A stretch of DNA of 64,000 bases from Planococcus sp. CP5-4_YE (GTDB taxonomy: Bacteria > Bacillota > Bacilli > Bacillales_A > Planococcaceae). A model generated the notes under the pieces. That model was not told the origin of the DNA, searched no databases, and saw only the letters and a program-made list of their open reading frames with translations. This document shows, piece after piece, positions 17,709 through 26,304 of this stretch (its first letter is position 1; the number at the start of each line of letters is the position of its first letter). The stretch is from positions 124,001 to 188,000 of the forward strand of contig NZ_JAHPZO010000003.1 in assembly GCF_019042655.1 (NCBI RefSeq), given 5' to 3'. Both the position numbers and the translations under genes were made by a program.

Positions 17709-17731
17709 CCAATAATAATGATTACGATTTA
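17709..17731 (-). promoter_or_regulatory. Zur box
   Basis: Centred on G17720. The right half ATTACGATTTA is a perfect match to the Bacillus Zur palindrome TAAATCGTAATnATTACGATTTA, and the left half matches at 7 of 11. It lies just downstream of the -10, where a bound repressor would block initiation, so the operon including zur is probably autoregulated. Confidence 0.85.
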
Positions 17732-17739
17732 CTATAGAA

Positions 17740-17768
17740 AGTATAGAGCAGTTGTGTGCTCCTGTAAA
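17740..17768 (-). promoter_or_regulatory. znuCB-zur promoter
   Basis: Minus strand TTTACA, 17 bases, TATACT; strong sigma-A match ending eight bases before the Zur box. Confidence 0.8.
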
Positions 17769-17826
17769 CCGTTTGGCCTTTTAAATAATGCTTTTAGAAG
17801 TGGAGTTGGGAAATTGCAAATCGTAA

Positions 17827-17871
17827 AGGCGCGCATCGCATTGTCTTGCGTGGTCTTTTTTCGGCGCGCCT
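17827..17871. other. GC-rich inverted repeat in the znuC-nfo gap
   Basis: AGGCGCGC and GCGCGCCT pair across 29 bases. Directly after it, 17873-17896 forms a second A/T hairpin (CCTTTTTT with AAAAAAAGG). No gene is visible in the 180-base gap, and the second hairpin adjoins the nfo terminator. Function unknown. Confidence 0.4.
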
Positions 17872-17887
17872 GCCCTTTTTTCAAATG

Positions 17888-17938
17888 AAAAAAAGGCTGT
17901 CCGAAATGCCATTTTTCACGGCATTTCGGAACAGCCTT
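17888..17938 (-). terminator. nfo terminator
   Basis: Minus strand GGCTGT..CCGAAATGCC pairs with GGCATTTCGG..AGCC and is followed by TTTTTTTCATTT. Confidence 0.88.
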
Positions 17939-17948
17939 GTCATCTGCT

Positions 17949-18851
17949 TTATTGGGATTCGATCGGTAATTTCATCTTTTCGATTTCATCAGGTGCGAAT
18001 ACGCCATTTTTAAGCATCTCAATTTCGTATGCATACGGCGCTTGTTTCTTTTTCGCATCCGAGCCGACATATGGTGTCTCGAGTATTTTCGGCACATGCA
18101 TCAATTGTTTATGGTGGACAATCGAATTGAGTGCGTCAAAACCGATTTCACCGAAACCGATATTCTCGTGGCGGTCTTTCCCTGCCCCGCGCACGTTCTT
18201 GCTGTCGTTGATGTGCAGTACTTGCAAGCGGTCGATTCCGATGATGCGATCGAATTCCGCCAACACACCGTCGAAATCTTCTTTGATGTCGTAACCGGCA
18301 TCGTGAACGTGGCATGTATCGAAACATACCGACAAGCGCTCGTTATGCGTCACCCCGTTGATGATCTCAGCCAACTCCTCGAAATTGCGGCCGATTTCAC
18401 TGCCTTTTCCCGCCATCGTCTCAAGGGCGATATTGACCGGGAAATCCTGCTTCAGCACTTCGTTCAAGCCTTCAATGATTTTCTGGGTGCCGGCTTCTAC
18501 TCCTGCACCAACATGGGCACCAGGATGCAACACGATTTGTTCCGCCCCGAGTGCTGCGGTGCGTTCGATTTCCGATTGGAGAAATTCGACACCAAGCTCG
18601 AATGTAGCCGGTTTGGTCGTGTTAGCGATATTGATGATATAAGGAGCGTGAACGATGATATTCGATAGGCCATGCTCCGCCATATGTGCTCGTCCCGCTT
18701 CGATATTCAGTTCTTCGATCGGTTTGCGCCGCGTGTTTTGCGGTGCCCCCGTGTAGATCATGAAAGTCATGGAGCCGTAAGAAGCGGCTTCCTCGCTCGC
18801 GCCGAGTAGCATCTTCTTGCCGCTCATCGAGACATGCGATCCTAATAACAT
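17949..18851 (-). CDS. nfo: endonuclease IV
   Basis: AP endonuclease of base excision repair, zinc-dependent TIM barrel. 300 residues with metal ligands in [38 protein letters not shown] and LHINDSKN. The ATG at 18851 has GTAAGGGG upstream. It follows cshB on the same strand 12 bases on, so the two are probably cotranscribed, as in B. subtilis. Confidence 0.97.
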   Translation of the reverse strand: MLLGSHVSMSGKKMLLGASEEAASYGSMTFMIYTGAPQNTRRKPIEELNIEAGRAHMAEHGLSNIIVHAPYIINIANTTKPATFELGVEFLQSEIERTAALGAEQIVLHPGAHVGAGVEAGTQKIIEGLNEVLKQDFPVNIALETMAGKGSEIGRNFEELAEIINGVTHNERLSVCFDTCHVHDAGYDIKEDFDGVLAEFDRIIGIDRLQVLHINDSKNVRGAGKDRHENIGFGEIGFDALNSIVHHKQLMHVPKILETPYVGSDAKKKQAPYAYEIEMLKNGVFAPDEIEKMKLPIESQ

Positions 18852-18863
18852 TTGAATGACCCC

Positions 18864-20159
18864 TTACTTTTTACGGTTTTTGCGTCGTTCCGCTTTTTTG
18901 ATTTCGTCCATTTTCCATTTCATTTTCTTTTTATACATCGGTTTGACGCTTTTCGGTTTATGAACCATTGATTTCGCCTTGGTATCGGCCTCATTTTCTG
19001 TACGTACACGCTTTTTGCGGCCGTGGCGCTCTTTCATATCGACAAATTCGCCTTTAACGATATCTTTTTGCTGAAATGGGATGCCCATCTTTTCGATGCG
19101 GACAATCGCATCTTCATCTTCCGGACTGAACATGGTGATTGCGACGCCTTTAAGCCCCGCACGTGCTGTCCGGCCTACGCGGTGAATGAAGAATTCCAGG
19201 TCTTCCGGCAATTCGTAGTTGATGACGTGGCTGACGCCTTGGATATCGATTCCACGTGCGGCAAGATCTGTCGCTACGATGTATTGATACTCCAAATCGC
19301 GCACTTGTTTCATCATCTTGACGCGTTCGCGCGGTGCCAAATCTCCGTGAATTTTCCCTACGCGAATGCCATTTTTCGATAATTCCTCTGCGACATAATC
19401 GGCATTCGTGCGCGTGTTGACGAAGATGATCGCGAGATACGGATTGATGATTTTCATCATTTCTTGCAAACGCTCGACTTTTTTCTTGCTGCGCACCGGC
19501 ACCAGATAAAAGTCCAAGCCTTCAGCCGCAGGGCGTTTGTCGCCGATTTTGATATGCGCCGGGTTGGCCATGTATTTTTTAAGGAACGGCTTGAGTTTTT
19601 CAGGAATCGTGGCGGAGAATACGTACATTTCTAAGTCGTCGCGCATTTTCCCTGCGACTTGGTCGATTTCTTCGATAAAGCCCATATCGAATGCCAGGTC
19701 TGCTTCATCCACGACCAAAACCTTTGCAGTATGGACGAGTAACGCATTTTCGTTGACGAGGTCTTTCAAACGGCCCGGTGTCCCGATCACGATATGCGGC
19801 TGCGTTTTCAATTTATTAATTGAACGCTGTTTATCCGTTCCGCCAATGAACGATTTCACTTCGATGCCGGAATCGCCGATCAGTTTTTGGATTTCGTTGA
19901 AGATTTGCGTCCCGAGTTCACGCGTTGGGGCAGCAATGACTGCCTGTACTTCCTGTTTCGAAACATCTATGCGTTCGACGATCGGGATGATAAAGCTATG
20001 GGTCTTGCCTGTACCTGTATGGGACTGGCCAATGGCACTGTTTCCACTCATGATTTGTGGAATCATTTCCTTTTGGATCGCTGTCGGTTCTGTGAAACCG
20101 AGTTTTTCGACCGCTTCAAGCAAAAATGGCTTGAGACGGTATTCGTTGAATTTTGTCAT
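18864..20159 (-). CDS. cshB: DEAD-box RNA helicase CshB
   Basis: ATP-dependent RNA helicase linked to cold growth and RNA turnover. 431 residues with motif I SHTGTGKT, Ia PTRELG, II VVDEADLAFD, III SAT and VI HRVGRTARAG, then a Lys/Arg-rich tail (about 385-431) that likely binds RNA. The ATG lies about 12 bases after AAGGAGGG, long spacing, but no better start is nearby. Placed next to nfo as in B. subtilis. Confidence 0.94.
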   Translation of the reverse strand: MTKFNEYRLKPFLLEAVEKLGFTEPTAIQKEMIPQIMSGNSAIGQSHTGTGKTHSFIIPIVERIDVSKQEVQAVIAAPTRELGTQIFNEIQKLIGDSGIEVKSFIGGTDKQRSINKLKTQPHIVIGTPGRLKDLVNENALLVHTAKVLVVDEADLAFDMGFIEEIDQVAGKMRDDLEMYVFSATIPEKLKPFLKKYMANPAHIKIGDKRPAAEGLDFYLVPVRSKKKVERLQEMMKIINPYLAIIFVNTRTNADYVAEELSKNGIRVGKIHGDLAPRERVKMMKQVRDLEYQYIVATDLAARGIDIQGVSHVINYELPEDLEFFIHRVGRTARAGLKGVAITMFSPEDEDAIVRIEKMGIPFQQKDIVKGEFVDMKERHGRKKRVRTENEADTKAKSMVHKPKSVKPMYKKKMKWKMDEIKKAERRKNRKK

Positions 20160-20189
20160 GGGATATAGTTCCCTCCTTAAGCTCTAGCT

Positions 20190-20198
20190 ATTATAGCA
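20190..20198 (-). promoter_or_regulatory. extended -10 of the cshB promoter
   Basis: Minus strand TGCTATAAT, an extended -10; the -35 region is weak. It is back to back with the ispH promoter 30 bases away. Confidence 0.5.
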
Positions 20199-20227
20199 TA
20201 AAATGGCTCTTTTTAGCGATGCAACTT

Positions 20228-20256
20228 TTGTAAACAAGCAGCGTCTCCGTTATAAT
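20228..20256 (+). promoter_or_regulatory. ispH promoter
   Basis: TTGTAA, 17 bases, TATAAT; 28 bases before the ispH start. Confidence 0.75.
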
Positions 20257-20284
20257 GAAGTCATGATGTTGAAAGGAGTGCGGT

Positions 20285-21271
20285 TTGATAATGAAAGTAA
20301 AAAAGATTTCGCCAAGAGGCTATTGCTACGGGGTAGTGGATGCCATGGTCATTGCAAAAAATGCAGCCATGGATGAAACCTTGCCGCGCCCGATTTATAT
20401 ACTGGGCATGATTGTCCATAATAAACACGTAACGGATGCATTTGAACAAGATGGCATCATCACGCTCGATGGCACCAACCGCCTCGAGATCCTGGAAAAA
20501 GTTGAAACGGGTACCGTGATTTTCACAGCGCACGGCGTATCCCCTCAAGTACGCGAACTGGCTCGCAGAAAAGGCCTTGTGTCGATCGATGCCACTTGCC
20601 CGGATGTGACAGTGACGCATGACTTGATCCGCGAAAAAACAGCGGAAGGCTACCATATCATCTACATCGGTAAGAGCGGCCACCCGGAACCAGAAGGCGC
20701 AATCGGCGTTGCTCCGGATCTCGTCCATTTGGTCGAAAAGATCGAAGACGTCAACGCCCTTGAGCTGGAAGAAGATAAAATCATTATCACCAACCAGACG
20801 ACGATGAGCCAATGGGATGTCGTTCATTTGATGGAACGCTTGAAAGAACGTTTCCCCCAAGCGGAAGTGCACAAAGAGATTTGTCTCGCTACACAAGTTC
20901 GGCAAGAAGCCGTTGCGGAACAAGCCGGTGAAACCGATCTGTTATTGGTTATCGGCGATCCGATGAGCAACAACTCCAACCGACTGGCGCAAGTATCCCA
21001 AGATATCGCAGGAACGCCTGCTTACCGTATCTCTGATTTGTCTGAACTGAAGTTGGAATGGCTGGAAGGCATTGAAACGGTCGCCTTGACGGCCGGTGCA
21101 TCGACGCCGACACCAATCGTTAAAGAAGTCATGAAGTTCTTGGATCAATACGATCCGCAAGATCCGGAAACCCACACACTGGAGCGTTCCGTGCCACTTA
21201 ATAAAATTTTGCCGAAAATCAAGCATCCGAAACCATCGGACCGCATCGAACCGTATCCGGTAAATGAATAA
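20285..21271 (+). CDS. ispH: 4-hydroxy-3-methylbut-2-enyl diphosphate reductase IspH
   Basis: Last MEP-pathway enzyme, a [4Fe-4S] protein that makes IPP and DMAPP. 328 residues with the cluster Cys in RGYCYGV, DATCPDV and EICLATQ, plus HGVSP, SGHPE, SNNSNRL and [10 protein letters not shown] at 20285 is 6 bases from GGAG and is the better spaced start; ATG at 20291 ([10 protein letters not shown]) is the alternative. It runs opposite to both neighbours. Confidence 0.96.
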   Translation: MIMKVKKISPRGYCYGVVDAMVIAKNAAMDETLPRPIYILGMIVHNKHVTDAFEQDGIITLDGTNRLEILEKVETGTVIFTAHGVSPQVRELARRKGLVSIDATCPDVTVTHDLIREKTAEGYHIIYIGKSGHPEPEGAIGVAPDLVHLVEKIEDVNALELEEDKIIITNQTTMSQWDVVHLMERLKERFPQAEVHKEICLATQVRQEAVAEQAGETDLLLVIGDPMSNNSNRLAQVSQDIAGTPAYRISDLSELKLEWLEGIETVALTAGASTPTPIVKEVMKFLDQYDPQDPETHTLERSVPLNKILPKIKHPKPSDRIEPYPVNE

Positions 21272-21275
21272 GCTA

Positions 21276-21310
21276 TAAAAAAGAGGCCCTGAATGGGGCC
21301 TCTTTTTTAT
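21276..21310. terminator. bidirectional terminator between ispH and yqfO
   Basis: GAGGCCC and GGGCCTC flanked by A6 and T6, so it can serve ispH (plus) and yqfO (minus). Confidence 0.9.
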
Positions 21311-21312
21311 AT

Positions 21313-22425
21313 TTACTTTACGCGAAACGGTTCTGTATCCACTTCAGACGCAAGAAACTCGCATTGCCAGTTTGCGCCTTTTTCCGTCATATGGTCTACG
21401 ACTCCCTGGATCATTACTTTCTCAACATGATGCCCTGGGTCAATCACAGACAAACCAATTGCCTGTGCATCTTGTGCGACGTGAAAATACAAATCGCCCG
21501 TCACGTAAACGTCCGCCCCAGCGCGTTTGGCTTGCTGGATATATTTATTGCCGTCGCCGCCAAGCACCGCCACTTTTTTGATAGTTTCATGGCCAGTGCC
21601 GACGACACGGACAAACGGTACATCCAAACTCTTTTTCACATGCTCCGCAAACGTATCCAAGCTCATCTCTTCTTTCAAGCGACCGATGCGGCCAAGCCCC
21701 ATTGGCAGCTCTTTGTTTTCCAAGGTGAACACGTCATATGCCGGCTCCTCATAAGGATGGGCTGCCATCATCGCACGGATTACGCGGTCTTTCTCGGCTT
21801 TCCGGACAACGACTTCAATTTTCGATTCCGCGGTCTCTTCCATTTTGCCCGCTTCCCCGATATATGGATCGGCTGAAGCATTCGGCTGGAAGCGCCCGGT
21901 GCCAGACAAGGTATAGCTGCAATACTCATAATCGCCGATTGCTCCGGCACCCGCTTCGCCGAACGCTTTTCGCACGTGGTCTTCATGGCTTTCAGGCACG
22001 AACACCGCGATCTTCACGAGCTCCGCTTCGTATGTTTTCACCAATACTTCCGTGTCGCTTAATCCGAGTGCATCCGACAACAGGTCATTGACGCCGCCCC
22101 ATGCAACATCGAGATTGGTGTGTGCAGCATATACGGCAATATCGTTTTTGATCAATTTTTCCATCAATTGGCCTTGAGGAAAATCCGTCTGGAGATTTTT
22201 CAAGGGCCTGAAAATCGGGGGATGGTGTGCAATGATGAGGCCAGCGCCTTTTTCAATCGCTTCGTCCACTACCGCATCATCAACGTCCAGCGTCACCAAT
22301 ACGCGTTCAATCTTTTTATTCAAAGTGCCGACATGCAGCCCGATCGGATCCCCTTCCATCGCCAAATATTTTGGCGACCATTTCTCGAACCGTTCGATAA
22401 TCTGTTGCCCGTTAGGAATTTTCAT
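21313..22425 (-). CDS. yqfO: Nif3-like dinuclear metal protein YqfO
   Basis: Member of the NIF3/YqfO family, often labelled GTP cyclohydrolase I type 2 homologue; the true role is unsettled. 370 residues: the two NIF3 halves with metal ligands in LIIAHHPPIF (near 60-69), HTNLD and GHHVEK, separated by a CutA/PII-like insertion (about 130-235) as in the B. subtilis protein. It overlaps trmK by 14 bases. Confidence 0.92.
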   Translation of the reverse strand: MKIPNGQQIIERFEKWSPKYLAMEGDPIGLHVGTLNKKIERVLVTLDVDDAVVDEAIEKGAGLIIAHHPPIFRPLKNLQTDFPQGQLMEKLIKNDIAVYAAHTNLDVAWGGVNDLLSDALGLSDTEVLVKTYEAELVKIAVFVPESHEDHVRKAFGEAGAGAIGDYEYCSYTLSGTGRFQPNASADPYIGEAGKMEETAESKIEVVVRKAEKDRVIRAMMAAHPYEEPAYDVFTLENKELPMGLGRIGRLKEEMSLDTFAEHVKKSLDVPFVRVVGTGHETIKKVAVLGGDGNKYIQQAKRAGADVYVTGDLYFHVAQDAQAIGLSVIDPGHHVEKVMIQGVVDHMTEKGANWQCEFLASEVDTEPFRVK

Positions 22426-23125
22426 CCGCGAACACCTCTTCCATCAATGCGATTTTTTCGAGCAATTGCTCTTTTTTCGTACGAATGTCTTCGGTTTGTT
22501 GTGTGTTCTCCAAGTGCTCCGCAATGGCTTTCCATTGTGTTGCTTCGCGTTGCCACTTTTCCTTGAAAATTTCGTTTTGCTGTTTTAATAGCTCTGGGCC
22601 GAATAGCAACTCTTTCGCATCCAGCTGCACCTCTTCAGCACTCGGTTCCAACACGAGAATCTCATAAATCTTGTCTTTTTCCTTCAAGATCTCTTCTGCG
22701 ACCGTTTTCCAGCCGTTTTGGACAGCCCATTGCCGGATTGCCTTAGCATGGACGTTAGGCTGCAGGATCAAGCGCTCCACGCCTTCGAGCCGTCCCTGGC
22801 CTTCTTCTAAGATTGAAGCGATCAATGAACCGCCCATTCCAGCGATTGTGACCGCTGTGACCCCGTCTTGCGGCTCAATCGCTTCGAGTCCTGGAGCCAA
22901 TCTAACAACGATTTTTTCTTCAAGCCCTTCCGCGCGCACTTGCTTTTTCGCCGATTCATAAGGGCCTTTGACGATTTCTCCGGCAACCGCACGGCTGGCG
23001 ATGCCGTGATGGAGAAGGTGGCAGGGCAAATAAGCGTGATCGGAGCCGATATCCGCCACGACCGCACCTGCTTGAACATATTCTGCCACTTTCATTAATC
23101 GAACTGATAATTGCTGCGCGTTCAT
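22412..23125 (-). CDS. trmK: tRNA (adenine-N1-)-methyltransferase TrmK (m1A22)
   Basis: Methylates A22 of tRNA. 237 residues: Rossmann fold with SAM motif VADIGSDHAYLP near 27-38 and VTIAGMGGSLI near 93, then a C-terminal coiled-coil. I start at 23125 (MNAQQLSVRL) with AGGAGGAAC upstream; the longer frame to 23206 would run through the cccA terminator. Forms an operon with yqfO. Confidence 0.94.
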   Translation of the reverse strand: MNAQQLSVRLMKVAEYVQAGAVVADIGSDHAYLPCHLLHHGIASRAVAGEIVKGPYESAKKQVRAEGLEEKIVVRLAPGLEAIEPQDGVTAVTIAGMGGSLIASILEEGQGRLEGVERLILQPNVHAKAIRQWAVQNGWKTVAEEILKEKDKIYEILVLEPSAEEVQLDAKELLFGPELLKQQNEIFKEKWQREATQWKAIAEHLENTQQTEDIRTKKEQLLEKIALMEEVFADENS

Positions 23126-23143
23126 AAAGTTCCTCCTAATTGA

Positions 23144-23180
23144 CAAAAAACCCTTAGCTCCAGAAGAACTAAGGGTTTTT
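23144..23180 (-). terminator. cccA terminator
   Basis: AAAAACCCTTAG and CTAAGGGTTTTT form a 12-bp stem with A and T flanks, right after cccA and before trmK. Confidence 0.88.
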
Positions 23181-23184
23181 GATG

Positions 23185-23574
23185 CTATTCGAGTGAAAGT
23201 ACCCACTCAGCCATTGCTGAAACGTTCTCTTCAGGAACAAGACCTGGAGGCATTGTTCCTTTACCATTGATCAAAATTTCTTCAATTTCTTCTTGACCAA
23301 GCTCTGTAGCCACTAATGATGGGCCAACTCCGCCTTCATAGCTTGAACCGTGGCAAGAAATACAGTTGGCTTCTGCTGTAGCTTCTGGGTCGAAGTCGCC
23401 GCTTGCTGCTTCTTCTCCGCCTTCACCTTCAGCCGCTTCGCCGCCTTCTTCTTCTGCTGCATGTTCTTCAGCAATTTCAGCTTCGTTGCCGACTCCTTCC
23501 AATGATAGGAAGAAAATCAGGCCAATACCGAAAGCCATGATTAAGATATAAGGTACAATTGCATTCTTTTGCAT
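23185..23574 (-). CDS. cccA: membrane-anchored cytochrome c (c550 type)
   Basis: Electron carrier on the outer membrane face. 129 residues: an N-terminal anchor (about 5-27), an acidic Glu/Gly/Ala-rich linker (about 30-60) and a small cytochrome c domain with heme motif CISCH and distal Met in GTMPPGLV. The start at 23574 has GAAGGAGGG. Position beside trmK as B. subtilis cccA, but the anchor is single and the linker unusually acidic. Confidence 0.9.
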   Translation of the reverse strand: MQKNAIVPYILIMAFGIGLIFFLSLEGVGNEAEIAEEHAAEEEGGEAAEGEGGEEAASGDFDPEATAEANCISCHGSSYEGGVGPSLVATELGQEEIEEILINGKGTMPPGLVPEENVSAMAEWVLSLE

Positions 23575-23765
23575 CCGTAACCCTCCTTCTGCTGTGTTCT
23601 GCTTGATGATAGTATAAGTATCATTCATTATTGTACTGTATTATCCAGTAAACGAAAAGCCATAACGAATAATAATTGCCGTATTGTGACAAAATCGGTA
23701 AATTCGAAGGATTCAGTTGACGGCACTCATCAAGCAGGTAAAGCTTCACAGTTTTGATGATTCAA

Positions 23766-24905
23766 TCAGCAGCCGACAAGCCGTGAAATAACCATGCGCT
23801 GCACTTCGGATGTCCCTTCGCCGATCTCCAGGAGCTTGGCGTCGCGCATATAGCGTTCGACTTCATATTCCTTCATATAGCCGTAGCCGCCATGGATTTG
23901 GATGGCTTCATCAGCCACTTCCATCGCCATCTCGGAAGCATATAATTTAGCCATGGACGCTTCTTTTGTGAACGGGCGTCCTTGGTCTTTCAGCCATGCC
24001 GCTTTATAGACCATATTGCGGGCGAGTTCGATCTTCATCGCCATATCCGCGAGCTTGAATTGTGTCACTTGGAATTCCGACAAAGTTTTGCCAAACTGCT
24101 TGCGTTCTTTCGCATAAGCGAGCGCTTTATTGAACGCGCCTTGCGCGATCCCGACAGCCATCGCCGCGATGCCGATCCGCCCGCCGTCAAGCGTCACTAG
24201 GAATTGCTTGAAACCTTCGCCGCGTTTGCCGAGCAAGTTTTCTTTAGGTACGCGGACATTTTCCAATACCAATTCAGTCGTATTCGATGCATTCAAGCCC
24301 ATTTTTTCGTAATTATCGATGATGGTAAAGCCTTCAGCATCCGTCGGCACGATGATGGCGCTGATTTCTTTTTTACCGTCATTCATGCCGGTGATGGCGG
24401 TAATCGCCAAATGCTTCGCATGGCTTGCATTGGTGATATATACTTTCGATCCATTGATGACCCAATCGTCGCCATCTTCCACTGCGCGGGTTTCTGTTCC
24501 CCCGGCATCCGACCCGGCATTCGGTTCTGTCAGCCCAAACGCGCCGAACGATTCTCCCGAACAAATCGGCGTCAAATATTTCTGTTTCTGCTCTTCTGTC
24601 CCAAATAAGCTAAGCGGTGCGCCGCCAAGCGAAATATGGGCAGAATATGTGATGCCTGTTGATGCACAGACACGGCTCAACTCTTCTGTGACGATGGCAA
24701 AACTTGTCGAATCCGCTCCAGCCCCGCCATAAGCTTCATCAAACGGCAAGCCCATCATCCCCATGTCGGACAGCTGCTTAAAGGCTTCTTTCGGAAATTC
24801 TTTCGTACGGTCGCGGTCGACTGCACCTGGTGCAACCACTTTATCAGCGAATTCCCGCATCGTTTTTTTGATCATCTGTTGTTCTTGCGTCAAATCGAAA
24901 TTCAT
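23766..24905 (-). CDS. acyl-CoA dehydrogenase, short-chain type
   Basis: FAD enzyme of fatty acid or branched-chain oxidation, electrons passing to ETF. 379 residues with FGLTEPNAGSDAGG (acyl-CoA and FAD site), GYGYMKEYEVER and the catalytic Glu of IGEGTSEVQR, typical of the butyryl-CoA group. The SD is AAAGGGG. It lies between cccA and sigA, where B. subtilis has no such gene, with its own promoter and a cre-like site. Confidence 0.92.
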   Translation of the reverse strand: MNFDLTQEQQMIKKTMREFADKVVAPGAVDRDRTKEFPKEAFKQLSDMGMMGLPFDEAYGGAGADSTSFAIVTEELSRVCASTGITYSAHISLGGAPLSLFGTEEQKQKYLTPICSGESFGAFGLTEPNAGSDAGGTETRAVEDGDDWVINGSKVYITNASHAKHLAITAITGMNDGKKEISAIIVPTDAEGFTIIDNYEKMGLNASNTTELVLENVRVPKENLLGKRGEGFKQFLVTLDGGRIGIAAMAVGIAQGAFNKALAYAKERKQFGKTLSEFQVTQFKLADMAMKIELARNMVYKAAWLKDQGRPFTKEASMAKLYASEMAMEVADEAIQIHGGYGYMKEYEVERYMRDAKLLEIGEGTSEVQRMVISRLVGC

Positions 24906-24925
24906 ATCTTACATCCCCTTTGCTG

Positions 24926-24940
24926 TGAATACGCTTACAT
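24926..24940 (-). promoter_or_regulatory. CcpA binding site (cre) at the acyl-CoA dehydrogenase promoter
   Basis: Minus strand ATGTAAGCGTATTCA fits the consensus WTGNAANCGNWNNCW at every defined position. It starts six bases after the -10 and covers the expected start site, a position that gives repression by glucose. Consistent with CcpA control of fatty acid oxidation. Confidence 0.75.
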
Positions 24941-24945
24941 TATTC

Positions 24946-24975
24946 ATTATATAGCTAAAATTCCGACACAAGCAA
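24946..24975 (-). promoter_or_regulatory. acyl-CoA dehydrogenase promoter
   Basis: Minus strand TTGCTT, 18 bases, TATAAT. Confidence 0.75.
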
Positions 24976-25071
24976 GGCATAACGGAAAGTTATTCCAATA
25001 TGTTGTTGGACAGATGGAAAGCTCGCCTTTTCCTTAGACAGCTGCACCGCCTCGGCACTGCCATTGAACGC

Positions 25072-25108
25072 AAAAAAAATCCTTCCAGGCTCTGGGCCCG
25101 GAAGGAAT
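25072..25108 (-). terminator. dnaG-sigA terminator
   Basis: TTCCTTCCGGGC pairs with GCCTGGAAGGA and runs into eight T on the minus strand, just after sigA. Confidence 0.9.
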
Positions 25109-25116
25109 CATTCAAC

Positions 25117-26271
25117 TTACTCCAAGAAATCTTTCAAGCGCTTGCTGCGCGATGGATGGCGCAGTTTGCGGAGAGCTTTTGCTTCGATTTGGCGAATTCG
25201 CTCGCGCGTCACGCCAAATACTTTGCCGACTTCTTCGAGCGTCCGCGTGCGGCCGTCATCCAGGCCGAAACGCAGACGCAAGACATTTTCTTCTCGGTCA
25301 GTCAAGGTATCGAGAACATCTTCCAATTGTTCTTTTAACAACTCATAAGCCGCATGGTCAGAAGGTGACTGCGCATCGGAATCTTCAATGAAATCTCCTA
25401 AATGCGAATCGTCTTCTTCGCCGATCGGCGTTTCAAGTGACACCGGTTCTTGGGCGATCTTCAGGATCTCACGCACTTTTTCAGGCAAGAGGTCCATCTC
25501 TTCGCCGATTTCTTCCGGTGAAGGCTCGCGTCCAAGGTCTTGCAATAGTTGGCGCTGTACGCGGATCAGTTTGTTGATCGTTTCAACCATATGGACCGGG
25601 ATGCGGATGGTCCGTGCTTGGTCGGCAATAGCGCGTGTAATGGCTTGGCGGATCCACCACGTGGCATAGGTGCTGAATTTAAAGCCTTTCGAGTAGTCGA
25701 ATTTCTCAACTGCTTTGATTAGCCCCATATTCCCTTCCTGGATCAAGTCCAAGAACAGCATGCCGCGGCCTACATAACGTTTCGCAATCGATACAACGAG
25801 TCGCAAATTGGCTTCCGCGAGGCGTTTTTTCGCTTCTTCGTCGCCTTGTTCGATCAATTTCGCAAGGCGCACTTCTTCTTCGGCTTTCAAAAGGTCGACG
25901 CGTCCGATCTCTTTCAAGTACATGCGGACCGGGTCGTTGATCTTGACGCCTGGCGGAACGCTCAAGTCGTTCAAGTCGAACTTCTCTTCCGTCGGTTTCA
26001 TGAGACGGTCTAAATGCTCTTCATCGTCGCTCTTGCGTTCGAGTTCGATGCCGTGCCCTTCCAATTGATCAATGAATTCCTCTACTTGGTCCGATTCCAT
26101 TTCAAAAATAGCCAATTTATCGGCAATTTGTTCGTAGTTCAATTCTCCGGTTTTTTTCCCTTGTTCAATCAATTGCTTTTTCGCGTCTTCTACACTTGCT
26201 TCCGGGCCTTCAGCAGGCAACGGGATGCTGTTTGTTACGACTTCTGTTTGGCGTTCAGATTTCTCAGCCAT
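25117..26271 (-). CDS. sigA: RNA polymerase primary sigma factor SigA (RpoD)
   Basis: Housekeeping sigma factor. 384 residues with region 1.1 (residues 1-90), 1.2 ([14 protein letters not shown]), 2 ([34 protein letters not shown]), 3 and region 4.2 ([18 protein letters not shown]) for the -35. The SD is AAGGAGGAAG. It follows dnaG 33 bases on, the classic macromolecular-synthesis arrangement. Confidence 0.98.
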   Translation of the reverse strand: MAEKSERQTEVVTNSIPLPAEGPEASVEDAKKQLIEQGKKTGELNYEQIADKLAIFEMESDQVEEFIDQLEGHGIELERKSDDEEHLDRLMKPTEEKFDLNDLSVPPGVKINDPVRMYLKEIGRVDLLKAEEEVRLAKLIEQGDEEAKKRLAEANLRLVVSIAKRYVGRGMLFLDLIQEGNMGLIKAVEKFDYSKGFKFSTYATWWIRQAITRAIADQARTIRIPVHMVETINKLIRVQRQLLQDLGREPSPEEIGEEMDLLPEKVREILKIAQEPVSLETPIGEEDDSHLGDFIEDSDAQSPSDHAAYELLKEQLEDVLDTLTDREENVLRLRFGLDDGRTRTLEEVGKVFGVTRERIRQIEAKALRKLRHPSRSKRLKDFLE

Positions 26272-26304
26272 ACAACTTCCTCCTTTAGAAAAAACCGGAA
26301 TAAT

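Noticed and set aside
18042-18668. 208-codon plus-strand frame opposite nfo
   Set aside because: Antisense to endonuclease IV, no recognisable family.
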